Source: Alectoria sarmentosa (taxonomy: Eukaryota; Ascomycota; Lecanoromycetes; Lecanorales; Parmeliaceae). Taken from it: a stretch of 64,000 bases of DNA. The stretch lies in the NCBI GenBank assembly GCA_009733775.1, contig WOGZ01000008.1, forward strand, positions 62,001 through 126,000, given 5' to 3'. Below are positions 46,221 through 56,490 of this stretch, piece after piece. The notes below the pieces were generated by a model. That model saw only the letters and a program-made list of their open reading frames with translations, did no database searches and was not told where the DNA came from. Position 1 is the first letter of the stretch; each line of letters begins with the position of its first letter. Made by a program: the position numbers and the translations under genes.

Positions 46221-48023
46221 CTACCTCCGATCAAACCACTTTCCCCAACTCTCGAGCCTCCCTTCCTCTCCACCGGCGAACGCCCTTTCTTCCTCCTCCC
46301 ACTGTGTCCTCTCCACTTTTTCCCTCGCCCCAAACGCCCTGACAAATCTCCACGCTTCTGTATCCGCCAGATTCCACGCCTCCACCATCTCCTTCGCTCC
46401 CGGCTTCTCGTCCTTTGCCTTCTTCTGCTTTATCAGCTCTTTCGAGTTTGCAAGCAGCATCTTTTGTATGGCAAAAGCTCTATCCACCTGTTTCTTTTCC
46501 TTCTTGGATAAGGGCAAAGTATCGGTTTCCGGACCCGTCACGTTGAACTTCGTAAGTTCAAACCCAAAATGATACTCCAGGTCTTTGTGCTCAGGTGATG
46601 GGTCTTCGGTCATCCATAAGCCGCGCGCAACGCCCCAATCACTCGCCACAATTTCTTTGAAGTTGACAATTCGTGATGGCCCACCTAGGTCCTTTCCGAG
46701 TGTTTTCTCCGTAACAGCGCCGAGCCAACGATCGCGCTGTGTTTCGCGCCGGATGTGTCGCGTCGTGATATCCTTTTTACCGGAGAGGAGGGAGGCGAGA
46801 GTGAGAGGATGGGGGATAGTTCCGATGGTATAAATGGTTGAGCTGTTGGTGTAGTACTCCGTTTTCTTGACGGGAGGCGGAGATATTGAGGAGCATGGCG
46901 TACAGCCTGGGTCGTTTGGGGGGCAGGATGATGGTACAGGGGAAGCTGGACAAGATCTTAGAGCGTCCGCAAGGGCGAGAGCGTATTCGGTGAGTAGATG
47001 GGTATTTTCTGAGTGTGGTGTCAAAACTACGAAACCGTCGGTAAAGGTATTGAGAAACGTGAGGTGTAGATGCGAAGTAATTAGCTGTGCAAGGTTGCGC
47101 AGGCCTTCGGCCTTGTCCTCGGCGAGTGTGGTAGTGATGGATTTATAATGTTCGGCATTCGCGCTAGCAGAGTAGAAGGCGACAGCATCTGGCTTGGGAT
47201 CAACATGTATTGTCTCGTGCTTCACGACGTCGAATAATGAGTTCGACTTTTCCAACTCAGGAGATTTCAGCGCTTCCGAGATAGCAGCGTTGATAGCATT
47301 CATCTCTCCGGAGTAAAGACCAGCCCCTAGGCCTTCGTACCGCGTCAGCTTCGAGTACTCCCCTCGTCTGAATTGTGACAGCAAATGGTCATCGTGAGGG
47401 CCCATAGGATGAGCCAGCCAATTTGCAAGTATGCCTGTTCCCATCTGGCCCCAAGCCGACCATCTCACGATCTCGGCCTCCATTTGTGGCTGCAGCTTAT
47501 GCATCTGGATACCCTCATAAAGCGGGTTCATCATCGCCTCTGATCTTCCCAATATGACCGGCCTGAATCCCTGAGCCCACCATGCTCTCCTCCATAGCAG
47601 AAGGAGCTTATTCTCGGAAGCCTTGATCTTCTCATCTTTCTCCGCTAGGTCGTCGTAAAACGTGTAAATTGGTGGTCTTGTCACCAATGGCGGCAGCACA
47701 GACCGGTCCTCATCCTGCGTAATCGAATACGAGAAAGGGTGAAGCCATTTCCAGTCACTGTACCACTTTGCATCTCCACTCGTACTGTTCTTCTGCGCCG
47801 GAGGCTTGTGTATGGGTGTGTGGTGGAAGAGGCGAAGGTCCTGCACCACTGGTACTGCGGGCGAGGCGAAGAAGAGGATAGCTACAAACACGGAGGCAGC
47901 GATGATGGTGTACAGGAGTGTTCTCTGAGGTGGAGGCTTCGGCCTGGGATATGCCGCAGATAAAGATGGTTTGCGGTATCTGGAGGGCGCGGGCCTCTTC
48001 TTGGGAGGATACAGAGGCACCAT
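46221..48023 (-). CDS. type II membrane protein, possibly a Golgi glycosyltransferase
   Basis: Single-exon gene for 600 residues; the start is the ATG at 48023 (MVPLYPPKKR), nine bases inside the longest open frame, which begins with TTG. A basic, Pro-rich cytosolic N-terminus of about 40 residues precedes one membrane segment (TLLYTIIAASVFVAILFFA), then a large lumenal domain: the classic type II topology. The lumenal part begins with PPIYTFYDDLAEKDEKI and LLLLWRRAWWAQGFRPVIL, a pattern that reminds me of fungal proteins with a nucleotide-sugar-transferase-like fold. It also has potential N-glycosylation sites (NSS, NVT). No DxD motif can be assigned with confidence, so the enzymatic role is only a suggestion. 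Confidence 0.8.
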   Translation of the reverse strand: MVPLYPPKKRPAPSRYRKPSLSAAYPRPKPPPQRTLLYTIIAASVFVAILFFASPAVPVVQDLRLFHHTPIHKPPAQKNSTSGDAKWYSDWKWLHPFSYSITQDEDRSVLPPLVTRPPIYTFYDDLAEKDEKIKASENKLLLLWRRAWWAQGFRPVILGRSEAMMNPLYEGIQMHKLQPQMEAEIVRWSAWGQMGTGILANWLAHPMGPHDDHLLSQFRRGEYSKLTRYEGLGAGLYSGEMNAINAAISEALKSPELEKSNSLFDVVKHETIHVDPKPDAVAFYSASANAEHYKSITTTLAEDKAEGLRNLAQLITSHLHLTFLNTFTDGFVVLTPHSENTHLLTEYALALADALRSCPASPVPSSCPPNDPGCTPCSSISPPPVKKTEYYTNSSTIYTIGTIPHPLTLASLLSGKKDITTRHIRRETQRDRWLGAVTEKTLGKDLGGPSRIVNFKEIVASDWGVARGLWMTEDPSPEHKDLEYHFGFELTKFNVTGPETDTLPLSKKEKKQVDRAFAIQKMLLANSKELIKQKKAKDEKPGAKEMVEAWNLADTEAWRFVRAFGAREKVERTQWEEEERAFAGGEEGRLESWGKWFDRR

Positions 48024-48965
48024 TGTCTTCAAGTCGCATTGGAACGACAGCCTCCCCCTCTCCCCAGCGAATGACTTATTCTGTAATGGATGTGCTGGAT
48101 TAAGGATTCATCATCTCGCGGTTTTCCGTCCTGTAGGGCTGATCCGATTCGGCGCTAAGGCACGAGATCAGTCGTTCGTGACCAGGACTTGGATACAATG
48201 AAATGCAGAGAGTGACGGCGGACGATTCCTACATTTAAGGGTATCATTTTGATCTCGTAGGATGGAGACATTATTGCGGTGCAAGGATCCGCTTTGTTTT
48301 CTTCTAGCTATCTACGTACGTCCACGCAGATAGACATGATGAGCCCCATCATTCCTGTCCTCCAGCATTCTTCACCTTCCATGGCGCGCGCCCCCTCTCG
48401 CCACAAGACCATCCAAAGATGTTAAAGAGCAAGATGGTAAGTAGCAGCGTTTCTGCCAGTAAAGAATGGGAGAAGACCGTTATGGTGAATTGAATGATGT
48501 GAAAGGTATGCAACTAGTGAGGCGCGTAACGAGTGCCTGGATCACGTTTGCATGCCTCCAGTGTTGCAGGGAAATATAGAGACGAGAAAATTGGTTGCAG
48601 CTCGAGAGCGCGGGTACAATCTCTGTGTCCAGTATCGTCCACGTATTACCACTCATGCTTATGTCGTTCGACGAAGATCATCACAGGGCCAGGTTTTGAT
48701 ATCTCGATCTCCGAGACATGAGGCCAAGCCCAGAATCAGGATGGAGTGGGCCGGAGCTCCTGCAATCAGTTCCATCGTCCAATCTAGAACGAAAGGAAAT
48801 TATCTAAGAGACTGTCGAGTACTAGCCTCAAGACAATCCATGCTCGAAAAGATAAATAGAATGACGCACAGCGCCATATGGAGTATTTTGGATCGCACAC
48901 TCAGTCAAGGACTTTTGAAGCTCATAAAACATGCATGAAGGTAATTAATTAGAAGAAAACAACAC
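48024..48965. other. intergenic, no supported gene
   Basis: About 0.9 kb upstream of the type II membrane protein gene and downstream of PRM1. Open frames (for example 48552-48938) have no motif. Confidence 0.5.
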
Positions 48966-51233
48966 TCATGATTTCTCGACCCGGCCGTATTGACTCAAAT
49001 GCCCTGGCGACAGCGATGCCCTTGCCGGCTCCCTTAATCCTGCGAAGCCCAACTTTTCGTCTTGCCACTGTTCTTCGTTCGTGTAGTCCTGTCTATGACT
49101 CATAGGCGCACTCTGTCCCATAGGAACGCCGAAGCTCGGGAATGGTCTTGTCGTCCCAGCGGTATTTGAAATTGGAGGCTCGTATGCAGGTGCAGGTCCA
49201 CTTGGCCCAGCAGTGCTATAGTCACGGCCCGTAGGCTGCTCTTCCATAGGTATATCACCAGCATACGAAGGTCCACCAACAGCGCGACCCTTCTCGTGTC
49301 TGAACCCTAGATATAGAGCGCGCATGATGCCGAGGAGCAGGATGATGGACCAGATAAGCAGGAGGGAGGTTGAAATGAGAGCTTCGGTCCTGATGCCGTT
49401 GGCAAGATGACTCGTCACCTTCAGAACAGCGCCTTCGATATCGTTAGTGGTCTCGCTGCCAGGAGACGCTAGGAAGCTCTCGCTCGCATTTGATGAGCTT
49501 GGGTCACCAATACTGGCTGCGGCACCAAGAGAGAAGGTATCGTTGGGTATGGTTGGGAAATTCACGTTTGCATTGTCAGAAACCCAGTCAAGACCTTTTT
49601 GGATGCCAGCAACTTTAAGACCAACCAGACACTCGAAAATACCTGTAACAGGGCCATAGAGTACTGTCCCACCGAAGGTATCATTAAGAACGCCGATAGT
49701 GTCGCTGACGAACATATTGAGGGTGTCATTGATGGCCCCAGTTGTGACATTTACCCAGCCAAAGACCTTGTGGTTGATGTCGTTGTTGATGCCCATGATC
49801 GCATCGTTGGTGCCATTAGCCCAAGCCTCAGAGGCGTTTTCGAGCTTGTCAACAACCAAGCCAGCAAACTGACCGACTTCATTGGCGAGAGCAGGAACTT
49901 CTCTCACCACAGCTTTGAGTAGAATGTATTGGCACAGGCAGGAGAGGAGACCGGTGATACCGAGCGAGAGCACAAGCAGGGCCGGAGGGGACGTGGCGTA
50001 GGCAATAACCCAGCGAGTGAGAATCTGTCTCTTGGTGGACCCAAAGGGTGCCGCAGCTTTGATACCGGCAGTCGCCGTGTACGGTCGAGACGCAATGTAC
50101 ATTACATCCAAGGGATCGAAAGACTTGTCAGCTACAAGCTCGGATCGCTTCTTCATCGTGCGCCATCTTCGAATTTCCTGGTAAGCCATGGGAATGCAGA
50201 CCAGAATTGCAAGAATGATCAAGACCGCAATGAAGATGCGCCGAACAAGATCTGCAATATCCGCCATGTCGTCAAAGAAATCGGAAATGCCATTGTTGCC
50301 CGAACAGAACGTTAGCTGTTCTTTCTGCGGCACTGGAAGCAGGGAACGGTTGAAACTGAAATGAAGACTTCCATTGAGAACCGTCTTGAGGTCCTCGAAT
50401 GGCAAACGGATGAGATTGTCAGTGAAGTTTTGCACATCTTGAAAATTCGGGATGGAGTTATTCAGCTTGGTCAAGCCCTCATCCAGGGTGGCAGGAAGTT
50501 GAAGGTTGTTGAGCTTGTCCAAGGACCCGGTGATATTGAGGGTTGGTGCAGATTCGCCCTTCAAGCCAAGCGCTTGTGGAATACTGGACATGACGTCCTT
50601 TGTAAATTTGTTCAAATCACTTTCGAAGCCGGTAACGCCTGACGAGATCTCATTTCCAATATCCTTGAGGGTTGAGTTGAGAAAATTGCTGACATCTTCG
50701 GCAACTTGCAATGCCACGTGCAGACTCCCAGCGACTACAAGAGTGATTAGACACATATAGGTCGAAGTCATCATGTTGATGACAAACACGACTATGTCTT
50801 CAATGCCGGTGACAGTGAGGAGGAGCATGGACATCAGGCCGTCAACGGCCTTTTCGATGCCAGTACCGGCCAAATCATTAACACCTGCGGCCAGGTAATG
50901 AGGCATGGAGGCCATGGCACTGCCTATAGATTCAACTCCAGTGCATGCCGACATTGCTTCAGACTTGGCCGAACCGAGATCGTTGTGGAGACCTGCGATG
51001 GCGATGAGGAGCCTGACGAGTACGAGAAGTAGGAGAATGGTCCATCTGTTGATCCATACTTGAGATAGTCGAGCACGGAGTCCGAGGTAGGGGGTGATAT
51101 TGGATACTGTGTGTGGTGTAGGTCGTTGTATATCTTGGGCTGCGTAATGATCTTGCGTCCCATGATCGCCAGCGGAGAGAGATGGAGGGACAGCCGGAAA
51201 ATTAGGACGATGCTGATTGCCTGAAAAAGACAT
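48966..51233 (-). CDS. PRM1: plasma membrane fusion protein PRM1
   Basis: An intronless 755-residue protein. Its layout matches Prm1: a short cytosolic N-terminus, a first membrane segment (WTILLLLVLVRLLIAIAGL), a second around residue 150, then a long extracellular loop full of N-glycosylation sites (NST, NIT, NNS, NFT, NGS, NRS). A third segment (FIAVLIILAILVCIPMAY), a fourth (ALLVLSLGITGLLSCLCQYI), a second glycosylated loop and a last segment (STSLLLIWSIILLLGIM) follow before a Pro/Gly-rich cytosolic tail. Prm1 stabilises membrane merger during mating and, in filamentous fungi, also hyphal (germling) fusion and fertility. Length and topology are normal for the family. Confidence 0.92.
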   Translation of the reverse strand: MSFSGNQHRPNFPAVPPSLSAGDHGTQDHYAAQDIQRPTPHTVSNITPYLGLRARLSQVWINRWTILLLLVLVRLLIAIAGLHNDLGSAKSEAMSACTGVESIGSAMASMPHYLAAGVNDLAGTGIEKAVDGLMSMLLLTVTGIEDIVVFVINMMTSTYMCLITLVVAGSLHVALQVAEDVSNFLNSTLKDIGNEISSGVTGFESDLNKFTKDVMSSIPQALGLKGESAPTLNITGSLDKLNNLQLPATLDEGLTKLNNSIPNFQDVQNFTDNLIRLPFEDLKTVLNGSLHFSFNRSLLPVPQKEQLTFCSGNNGISDFFDDMADIADLVRRIFIAVLIILAILVCIPMAYQEIRRWRTMKKRSELVADKSFDPLDVMYIASRPYTATAGIKAAAPFGSTKRQILTRWVIAYATSPPALLVLSLGITGLLSCLCQYILLKAVVREVPALANEVGQFAGLVVDKLENASEAWANGTNDAIMGINNDINHKVFGWVNVTTGAINDTLNMFVSDTIGVLNDTFGGTVLYGPVTGIFECLVGLKVAGIQKGLDWVSDNANVNFPTIPNDTFSLGAAASIGDPSSSNASESFLASPGSETTNDIEGAVLKVTSHLANGIRTEALISTSLLLIWSIILLLGIMRALYLGFRHEKGRAVGGPSYAGDIPMEEQPTGRDYSTAGPSGPAPAYEPPISNTAGTTRPFPSFGVPMGQSAPMSHRQDYTNEEQWQDEKLGFAGLREPARASLSPGHLSQYGRVEKS

Positions 51234-52422
51234 GCTGGTGATGGGGTCGTATTCAACCGTCTGAGTCCGTCCAGCGGCAGAAATTAGTGAATGTCTAAGA
51301 TATGTATGGCGACAGCACAGCTGGTATCAAAGAAACGAAGGGATGATGAAATTGTGAGTGGAGTGAAAAAGAAAAGCAAAGAACAAAAGGGAATTCGTCA
51401 AGTCATGCAAAGGAGATCGAATGGTGGAAAGAACAAAGAAGGCGGACAAAGGAAGTGTTTTGAACAATGATTTCTGTTGATCGAGTGACAATAGCAATGA
51501 GTGACAATAATAGCAACTCTCTCGGTGAAGCAGCGAACCCCAGATGCACCAGAGCGCCATGGCGATTCAAGTGAATCTGAAACTTTTTATTCGAACGTTT
51601 CAAGAAGTATTCATGAGTCTGTTTTCTGATGTTCTTGTCTTCCCCCACGGTATTGGCTGAGAGCGACCCATCGTAAGCGCCGAAACCAACATTCAAAACA
51701 ATGGTCTCCAGTCGCCCAAGCATTGTTGTCGACGACACAGTATACTGGCGCGACCATCGTGCATGTTTGATATTAGACAAAAGCCTATTGAGTAACGGGG
51801 CAGACTCCCTGCCCGGCTCTCTCTGCCTTTGACCCTGCGATTCCTCGTCGGTGTCGTTGCGTTGGGGAAGACAGGGACTACGCTGAACGGGCATTGAAGG
51901 GGTTGCGTAAACCCGTAATTCTTGAAGCATTCTCCGTCTCCATGTCAATACAACTACCTGGCTGAATCGCAAGAGGACGACCCCTCTGAGTGAAAGGGTG
52001 ACGGGCGTTCTCTCCCTTTCAGTGTGCTGGGCGGCATTTCATTCTGCCTTCTGCCCTGCCATTCCATTGGATGATTTAAGGTTATAACTGATGCGAGCTA
52101 AAACCTACGCCAAGAGAAGATCCTGGTCGGAAATCTTTGTGCATCATCCCGCAAGACAGTTGCCGCCTGTTTGAATAAAATCATAAATATCATCCCCGAT
52201 CTTGGATTTGACAATAGGTATCGAGCTGAGACTTTGCTGAGCACACTTGGGCAAGATTTGAGACTCAACGAGCTTCCGTACTAGTAGAGAAGCCTTGACA
52301 TGAGCGGATGGCACTGGTGGCACCGCATCCTTCTTAGTCGCCGCTGGCCAGTTGGTTCGCCATTATAAGGCCAAGGTCTTTACCTTCAGTTTCGTCTGCC
52401 GCAAGCCAGCCAAAAAAACAAC
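51234..52422. other. intergenic between divergent genes
   Basis: About 1.2 kb between the divergent starts of PRM1 and the ankyrin protein, which should hold both promoters. A 189-codon minus-strand frame (51403-51972) lacks any motif and overlaps the expected PRM1 leader; it is not called as a gene. Confidence 0.5.
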
Positions 52423-53841
52423 ATGAACAGGGTAAGCTGGTCCTCAAAGCAGAAGGGCCAGATCAAATTAGGAGACGAAAAGCAACCCGACGGTCCCACA
52501 CGTATCATACCAGTCAAAAGGGAACATCTCGAAGATGGCATACTCCAGCTTTTGGCATCAGCCGCAGACATGCAACAAAGGCGAGATCTAGATTCAGCTC
52601 TCCAACTCTATCAAGCTGCAATGGAAAAAGTCAAGTCTCACGCGCTCAATCGCAAACGTCTTTTGACTGGGACAAACAAGAAGCCTCCACCCTTGAATAG
52701 TCGGACTCCGTTGGAGTGGTCCCTGCATGTGGGGGATATGCCCTCTGCAATCTGCCTCCTTGGGGGGCCTAGTATTGCTCTCACAGAATTGGGTACGTCT
52801 GGGAGCCTTGATCAAGTTCGTCAAATCTTGGATGCTGGTGCAAGCATCGAGCAACGCATTGGATCATTTGGACGGACATTCTTGCTGCACGGGGCTGCCG
52901 AAGCAAAGCTCAATAGTGTCAACTTCGCTCTCCAACGTGGAGCAAGCATCCACTGTATGGATGACAATGGCGACACTCCTCTGGCATTAGCGGTGCGATG
53001 TCAGCGACCCCAGGCCAATTTGGTTGTTGCAGCCCTCTTAGAAGCCGGGTCCGATGTCAATGGGTTCGACGGCAAAGGCCAACCTATCTTCAAAGTGGCT
53101 GTCGCCCATGGCCAGCTTGAGAACGTAGCGCAGGTCATGAGCGCGTTGAATCCCGTTACTGAGGAGCATGGTCAAATCATGCGAACTTGGGCTATTAGCC
53201 TTCCAGTCCATGGTGATAAATGGAGTAGCCGCGACTGCTCAGTATTGCGCTTCTTACTGGACTACGGTCTGGATGCCAATCTGCGTCTTGGACCAAACAA
53301 GACGTCCACGCTGCTCGACGTTGTTGTCCAACGACAGGCAGCTGGAAGCGAACTTTTAGCGGCTCAACTCTTGGAAGCTGGCGCGAAGCCAAATATCGAG
53401 GCAGCATTGCACAGCAGTACCCCGAAGATGCTCAAGCTCATCCTCCAAACTTTCGGCTCTCTGAGAGAAACGAGCCAGCAGCCGGTCATCGCTTGGATAG
53501 CAAAACTACACTCCTACCCCCAGCAGTGGAATAAGCGTGACGGTGAAATCCTCAGGTTACTGTTGGAGTTTGGCTTAGATCCCAAGACCCGTCGTCCTGC
53601 AGCTCCGCATGCTCCACTCATTATCTGTGCCGCTAGCTATGGCGACATAGACCTTCTTCAGCGACTGATCAAAAATGGTGCTGATCTTGGTGCCACGGAT
53701 GACAACAACGACACCGCAATTATCGTTGCAGCAAAACAGAAGAACAAGCAGATCTACGACGCCTTGAAAGCAGCTGGAGTCAGCGACAGATACTTCTTGT
53801 TTGGACTTGGAAGTGTGTGGGCATACTATGCTGGCTCTTGA
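52423..53841 (+). CDS. ankyrin-repeat protein
   Basis: An intronless 472-residue protein. The first 90 residues include a helical hairpin-like segment (ILQLLASAADMQQRRDLDSA) reminiscent of MIT-type domains, followed by a run of ankyrin repeats to the end. Recognisable repeats contain SLDQVRQILDAGASIEQR, GDTPLALAVRC, LVVAALLEAGSDVNGFDGKG, ILRLLLEFGLDPK and LICAASYGDIDLLQRLIKNG. Others are degenerate. It probably works as a protein-interaction scaffold, and its partners are unknown. No NACHT or other catalytic domain is present. It is unrelated in detail to the ankyrin fragment at 38.2 kb. Confidence 0.88.
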   Translation: MNRVSWSSKQKGQIKLGDEKQPDGPTRIIPVKREHLEDGILQLLASAADMQQRRDLDSALQLYQAAMEKVKSHALNRKRLLTGTNKKPPPLNSRTPLEWSLHVGDMPSAICLLGGPSIALTELGTSGSLDQVRQILDAGASIEQRIGSFGRTFLLHGAAEAKLNSVNFALQRGASIHCMDDNGDTPLALAVRCQRPQANLVVAALLEAGSDVNGFDGKGQPIFKVAVAHGQLENVAQVMSALNPVTEEHGQIMRTWAISLPVHGDKWSSRDCSVLRFLLDYGLDANLRLGPNKTSTLLDVVVQRQAAGSELLAAQLLEAGAKPNIEAALHSSTPKMLKLILQTFGSLRETSQQPVIAWIAKLHSYPQQWNKRDGEILRLLLEFGLDPKTRRPAAPHAPLIICAASYGDIDLLQRLIKNGADLGATDDNNDTAIIVAAKQKNKQIYDALKAAGVSDRYFLFGLGSVWAYYAGS

Positions 53842-55196
53842 GGTGATACCTAGAGCTGGATGGTAATACTTGGATCAACTGCTTTTACAGAAAAATACCA
53901 TCTTTTCATCATATTCTCGAAGACAATCCTGCGGCAAACTTTCATCGGGAATTGCAGGGGAGCGACCAACTACAAGTTTCAAACATCCGCCCACGACATC
54001 CTCGGAACCCATCTTTATCTAGTACGATAATTCAGGTAATCCTAGTCTTGTGATCTAGAGGGAAAATCACGACAAGGTGAAAGGAACTTCTGTAGGTTTA
54101 AACTGTCACGCTGACCCCAACGCAGACTGAACATGGCCACAGAATATGCGAAAAACTTACAGAAGCGATAGCCAACGACAAGGCTAAGCTGAAGGAAGTC
54201 ATCAAGGGGAAGGTCTCTGCATCTTGTCATGTAAATGAAAATAGGCTCAATGCGTTGATTCGGTATGGTGGCACCCTCGGCGCATCGAAATCAACACCAA
54301 AGTACATTTCAGAATTGGTTCTAGACAAAGAATGAAGATACTATGAGTGCAGCCGTTTGAAACCCAACCTCTACTTCCCAAGAGTGATAGTGTTCAAGCC
54401 GCCCACTTGGAGAAATGACTCCTCCCGCGCCAAAACAATCGACGAGCCTCAAATCGGGCTCTGGAACTTCCTCAGCACCAAAAAAAAAAGAACTTCCCTG
54501 CTGAGGATGTCAACGTAGGACCGGTGCCCCCCGGCCGGGTGCTCGATCCAATTCCTCCAGCTTGACGTAACAAGTATCCGGTCCCAAAAGAACTTTGCGG
54601 TTCATCAAGGCGGGCCACCAACAGCATGGACTCGGCACGGTCGACGAGCGCTCTGGAGACTACGGGGCAGATACACTAAAAGCGGCCCGGTGTCGTCCGA
54701 AGATCGAAGAGAATCGGAGTCGGTGGAGACCTATGCGCTCGTAACGGTTGAGATGGAATTTAACGACGGTGAATACGGTTGTTGTGGGATAGGGTTTCAA
54801 GACCGGCGCGTCGCGGTGGGATCGATTGATGTGATATGTTTTCAAGCTTGGGGGAATGCCGATGGCGATAACGAGGCTTTTTCTCATCGGGTTGCTTCTT
54901 TGTTGTGTCTCGATGCTCTTGGTCTGATCACAGACTTGTTATTTTCAAAGCCTTTTTGTGGTCGTTCTTGGCTGGACTCTCTAGAAGCACTTGCACCCAG
55001 CATGGGGTCAGGAGTTTGTTCTCATCGAAAGCTAGGTAGTTTTCCTAGAACTTTTATTGTATCTCTTTCTGGCTATTATCTACAAATTGTTCCCGTCTAA
55101 ATTGTCTGGAGCTTTGACATGGGCCAGGAGCTGCCTGTGCTTTTCTGAGAATCCTTTGAATCTCTCTCTCGAGCTTATCGAGCTGTCTCGGCGAGT
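53842..55196. other. intergenic between convergent genes
   Basis: About 1.35 kb between the 3' ends of the ankyrin and UreG genes. Only short motif-free frames were seen. Confidence 0.5.
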
Positions 55197-56182
55197 TCAG
55201 ACATCCCCACTTCCCTTCTTTCCCTCCCTCTTCCACCGCTCCATACTAACCTCGTACGCCCCACTGCCCTTCCACGCACTCAGTAACAACCCCACAATAT
55301 CCTTCACTCCCTTCCCATGCTTCACAACCGCAAAAATAGTCGGCCCCCCATCCCTCATCCTCCCCGCATCCCTCTCCATAACCTTCATATCCGCCCCCAC
55401 CGCCTCCGCCAAATCAACCTTATTGACAACCAGCAAATCACTCCCCGTAATCCCCGGCCCCCCTTTCCTCGGCACCTTATCCCCGCCCGCCACATCGATA
55501 ACATAGATGATGAAATCTGCCAACTCCCTGCTGTAATTCGCGGCCAGATTATCCCCCCCGCTCTCAATCAGCAACAAATCCGTAGCAAACTGGCCGTGTA
55601 GGGACTGCAACGCGTGCAGATTTGCGGAAATGTCTTCGCGCACGGCGGCGTGCGGGCAGCCGCCCGTCTCTATGGCCTGGATGCGAGGGGCAGGCAGGGC
55701 GGAGTGCCGGGTCAGGAACTCGGCGTCCTCGCGCGTGAAGATGTCGTTTGTGACGGCGGCGATGCTGTAGGAATCGCGCAGAGCGAGGCAGAGGGCGAGC
55801 ATCAGGGCGGTCTTGCCGGAACCTACCGGTCTTTTTTTGTAAAAAAGCGATATCGATGTCAGCCTGATGATGCCCATTTTTCCCGCTTGGCCCCTTCTCT
55901 CCTCTACATAGTGCCCTGCTGCCGGAGGTTGCAGCAGGGTTGTGTGTTGGTGGAGACGGGATCGCATGAGAGAGCTTACCCACCGATTCCCACCGTGAAG
56001 GCTCGCTCGCTCCAGTCTCGGCCTGTTATCAGCGGCATCTCGCGCTGGGTGTAGGAGCCGGGCCCGTCGAGTATCTCGTGCGAGTGGCCGTGTTCGGCAG
56101 CGTTGAACTCGTGCGAGTGGGAGTGGGAGTGGGAGTGGGGAGGTAGGCCGTCATGGCTGTGGGGTACTTCTACCGTGGTCAT
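55197..56182 (-). CDS. ureG: urease accessory GTPase UreG
   Basis: Predicted 278 residues from two exons (56182-55980, 55830-55197) with a 149-bp intron that splits a glycine codon of the P-loop. The N-terminus is His-rich (HSHDGLPPHSHSHSHSHEF), a nickel-binding-type stretch found in eukaryotic UreG. It is followed by RAFTVGIGGPVGSGKTALML (P-loop around residues 68-75), VTNDIFTREDAEFL, the metal-site motif ETGGCPHAAVRED, LLLIESGGDNLAA and the guanine-specificity motif VVNKVDLAE. UreG uses GTP to help deliver nickel to urease with UreD and UreF. The C-terminus ends in a Lys/Gly-rich tail. Without removing the intron the P-loop would be lost, which strongly supports the splice. Confidence 0.95.
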
Positions 56183-56490
56183 CGTGTAGCCTGTCAGTTC
56201 TGGTGGTGAGGCCTGTCTTGATCAGCACCATCGGCAATGGAAGGTGGAGGGATGTATCTCGAAAGGCGGGGTAGAGGCCGGAGATTTGCCAAGGGAAAAA
56301 CGATAATTACACTAGCGTATTCAGAAGTTGTTGGCAGGGCGGTTTAAAATGGAAGGAGCAGAACAACTTGGCTGAACGAGATACAGCAGTGTCTGTGCTA
56401 TCAAAATTGAAGTAGCCTCTCAAGATGAACTTGTCCAAGCTGCACCTTACCCAACGTACAACGATGTCCAACAGAAAAGGAGGACTCCCT
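56183..56490. other. intergenic, UreG promoter
   Basis: About 0.3 kb between the UreG start and the 3' end of the next minus-strand gene. No coding sequence was found. Confidence 0.5.

Noticed and set aside
51403..51972. 189-codon minus-strand open frame upstream of PRM1
   Set aside because: No domain or signal; it overlaps the expected PRM1 leader and promoter and looks like a chance frame.
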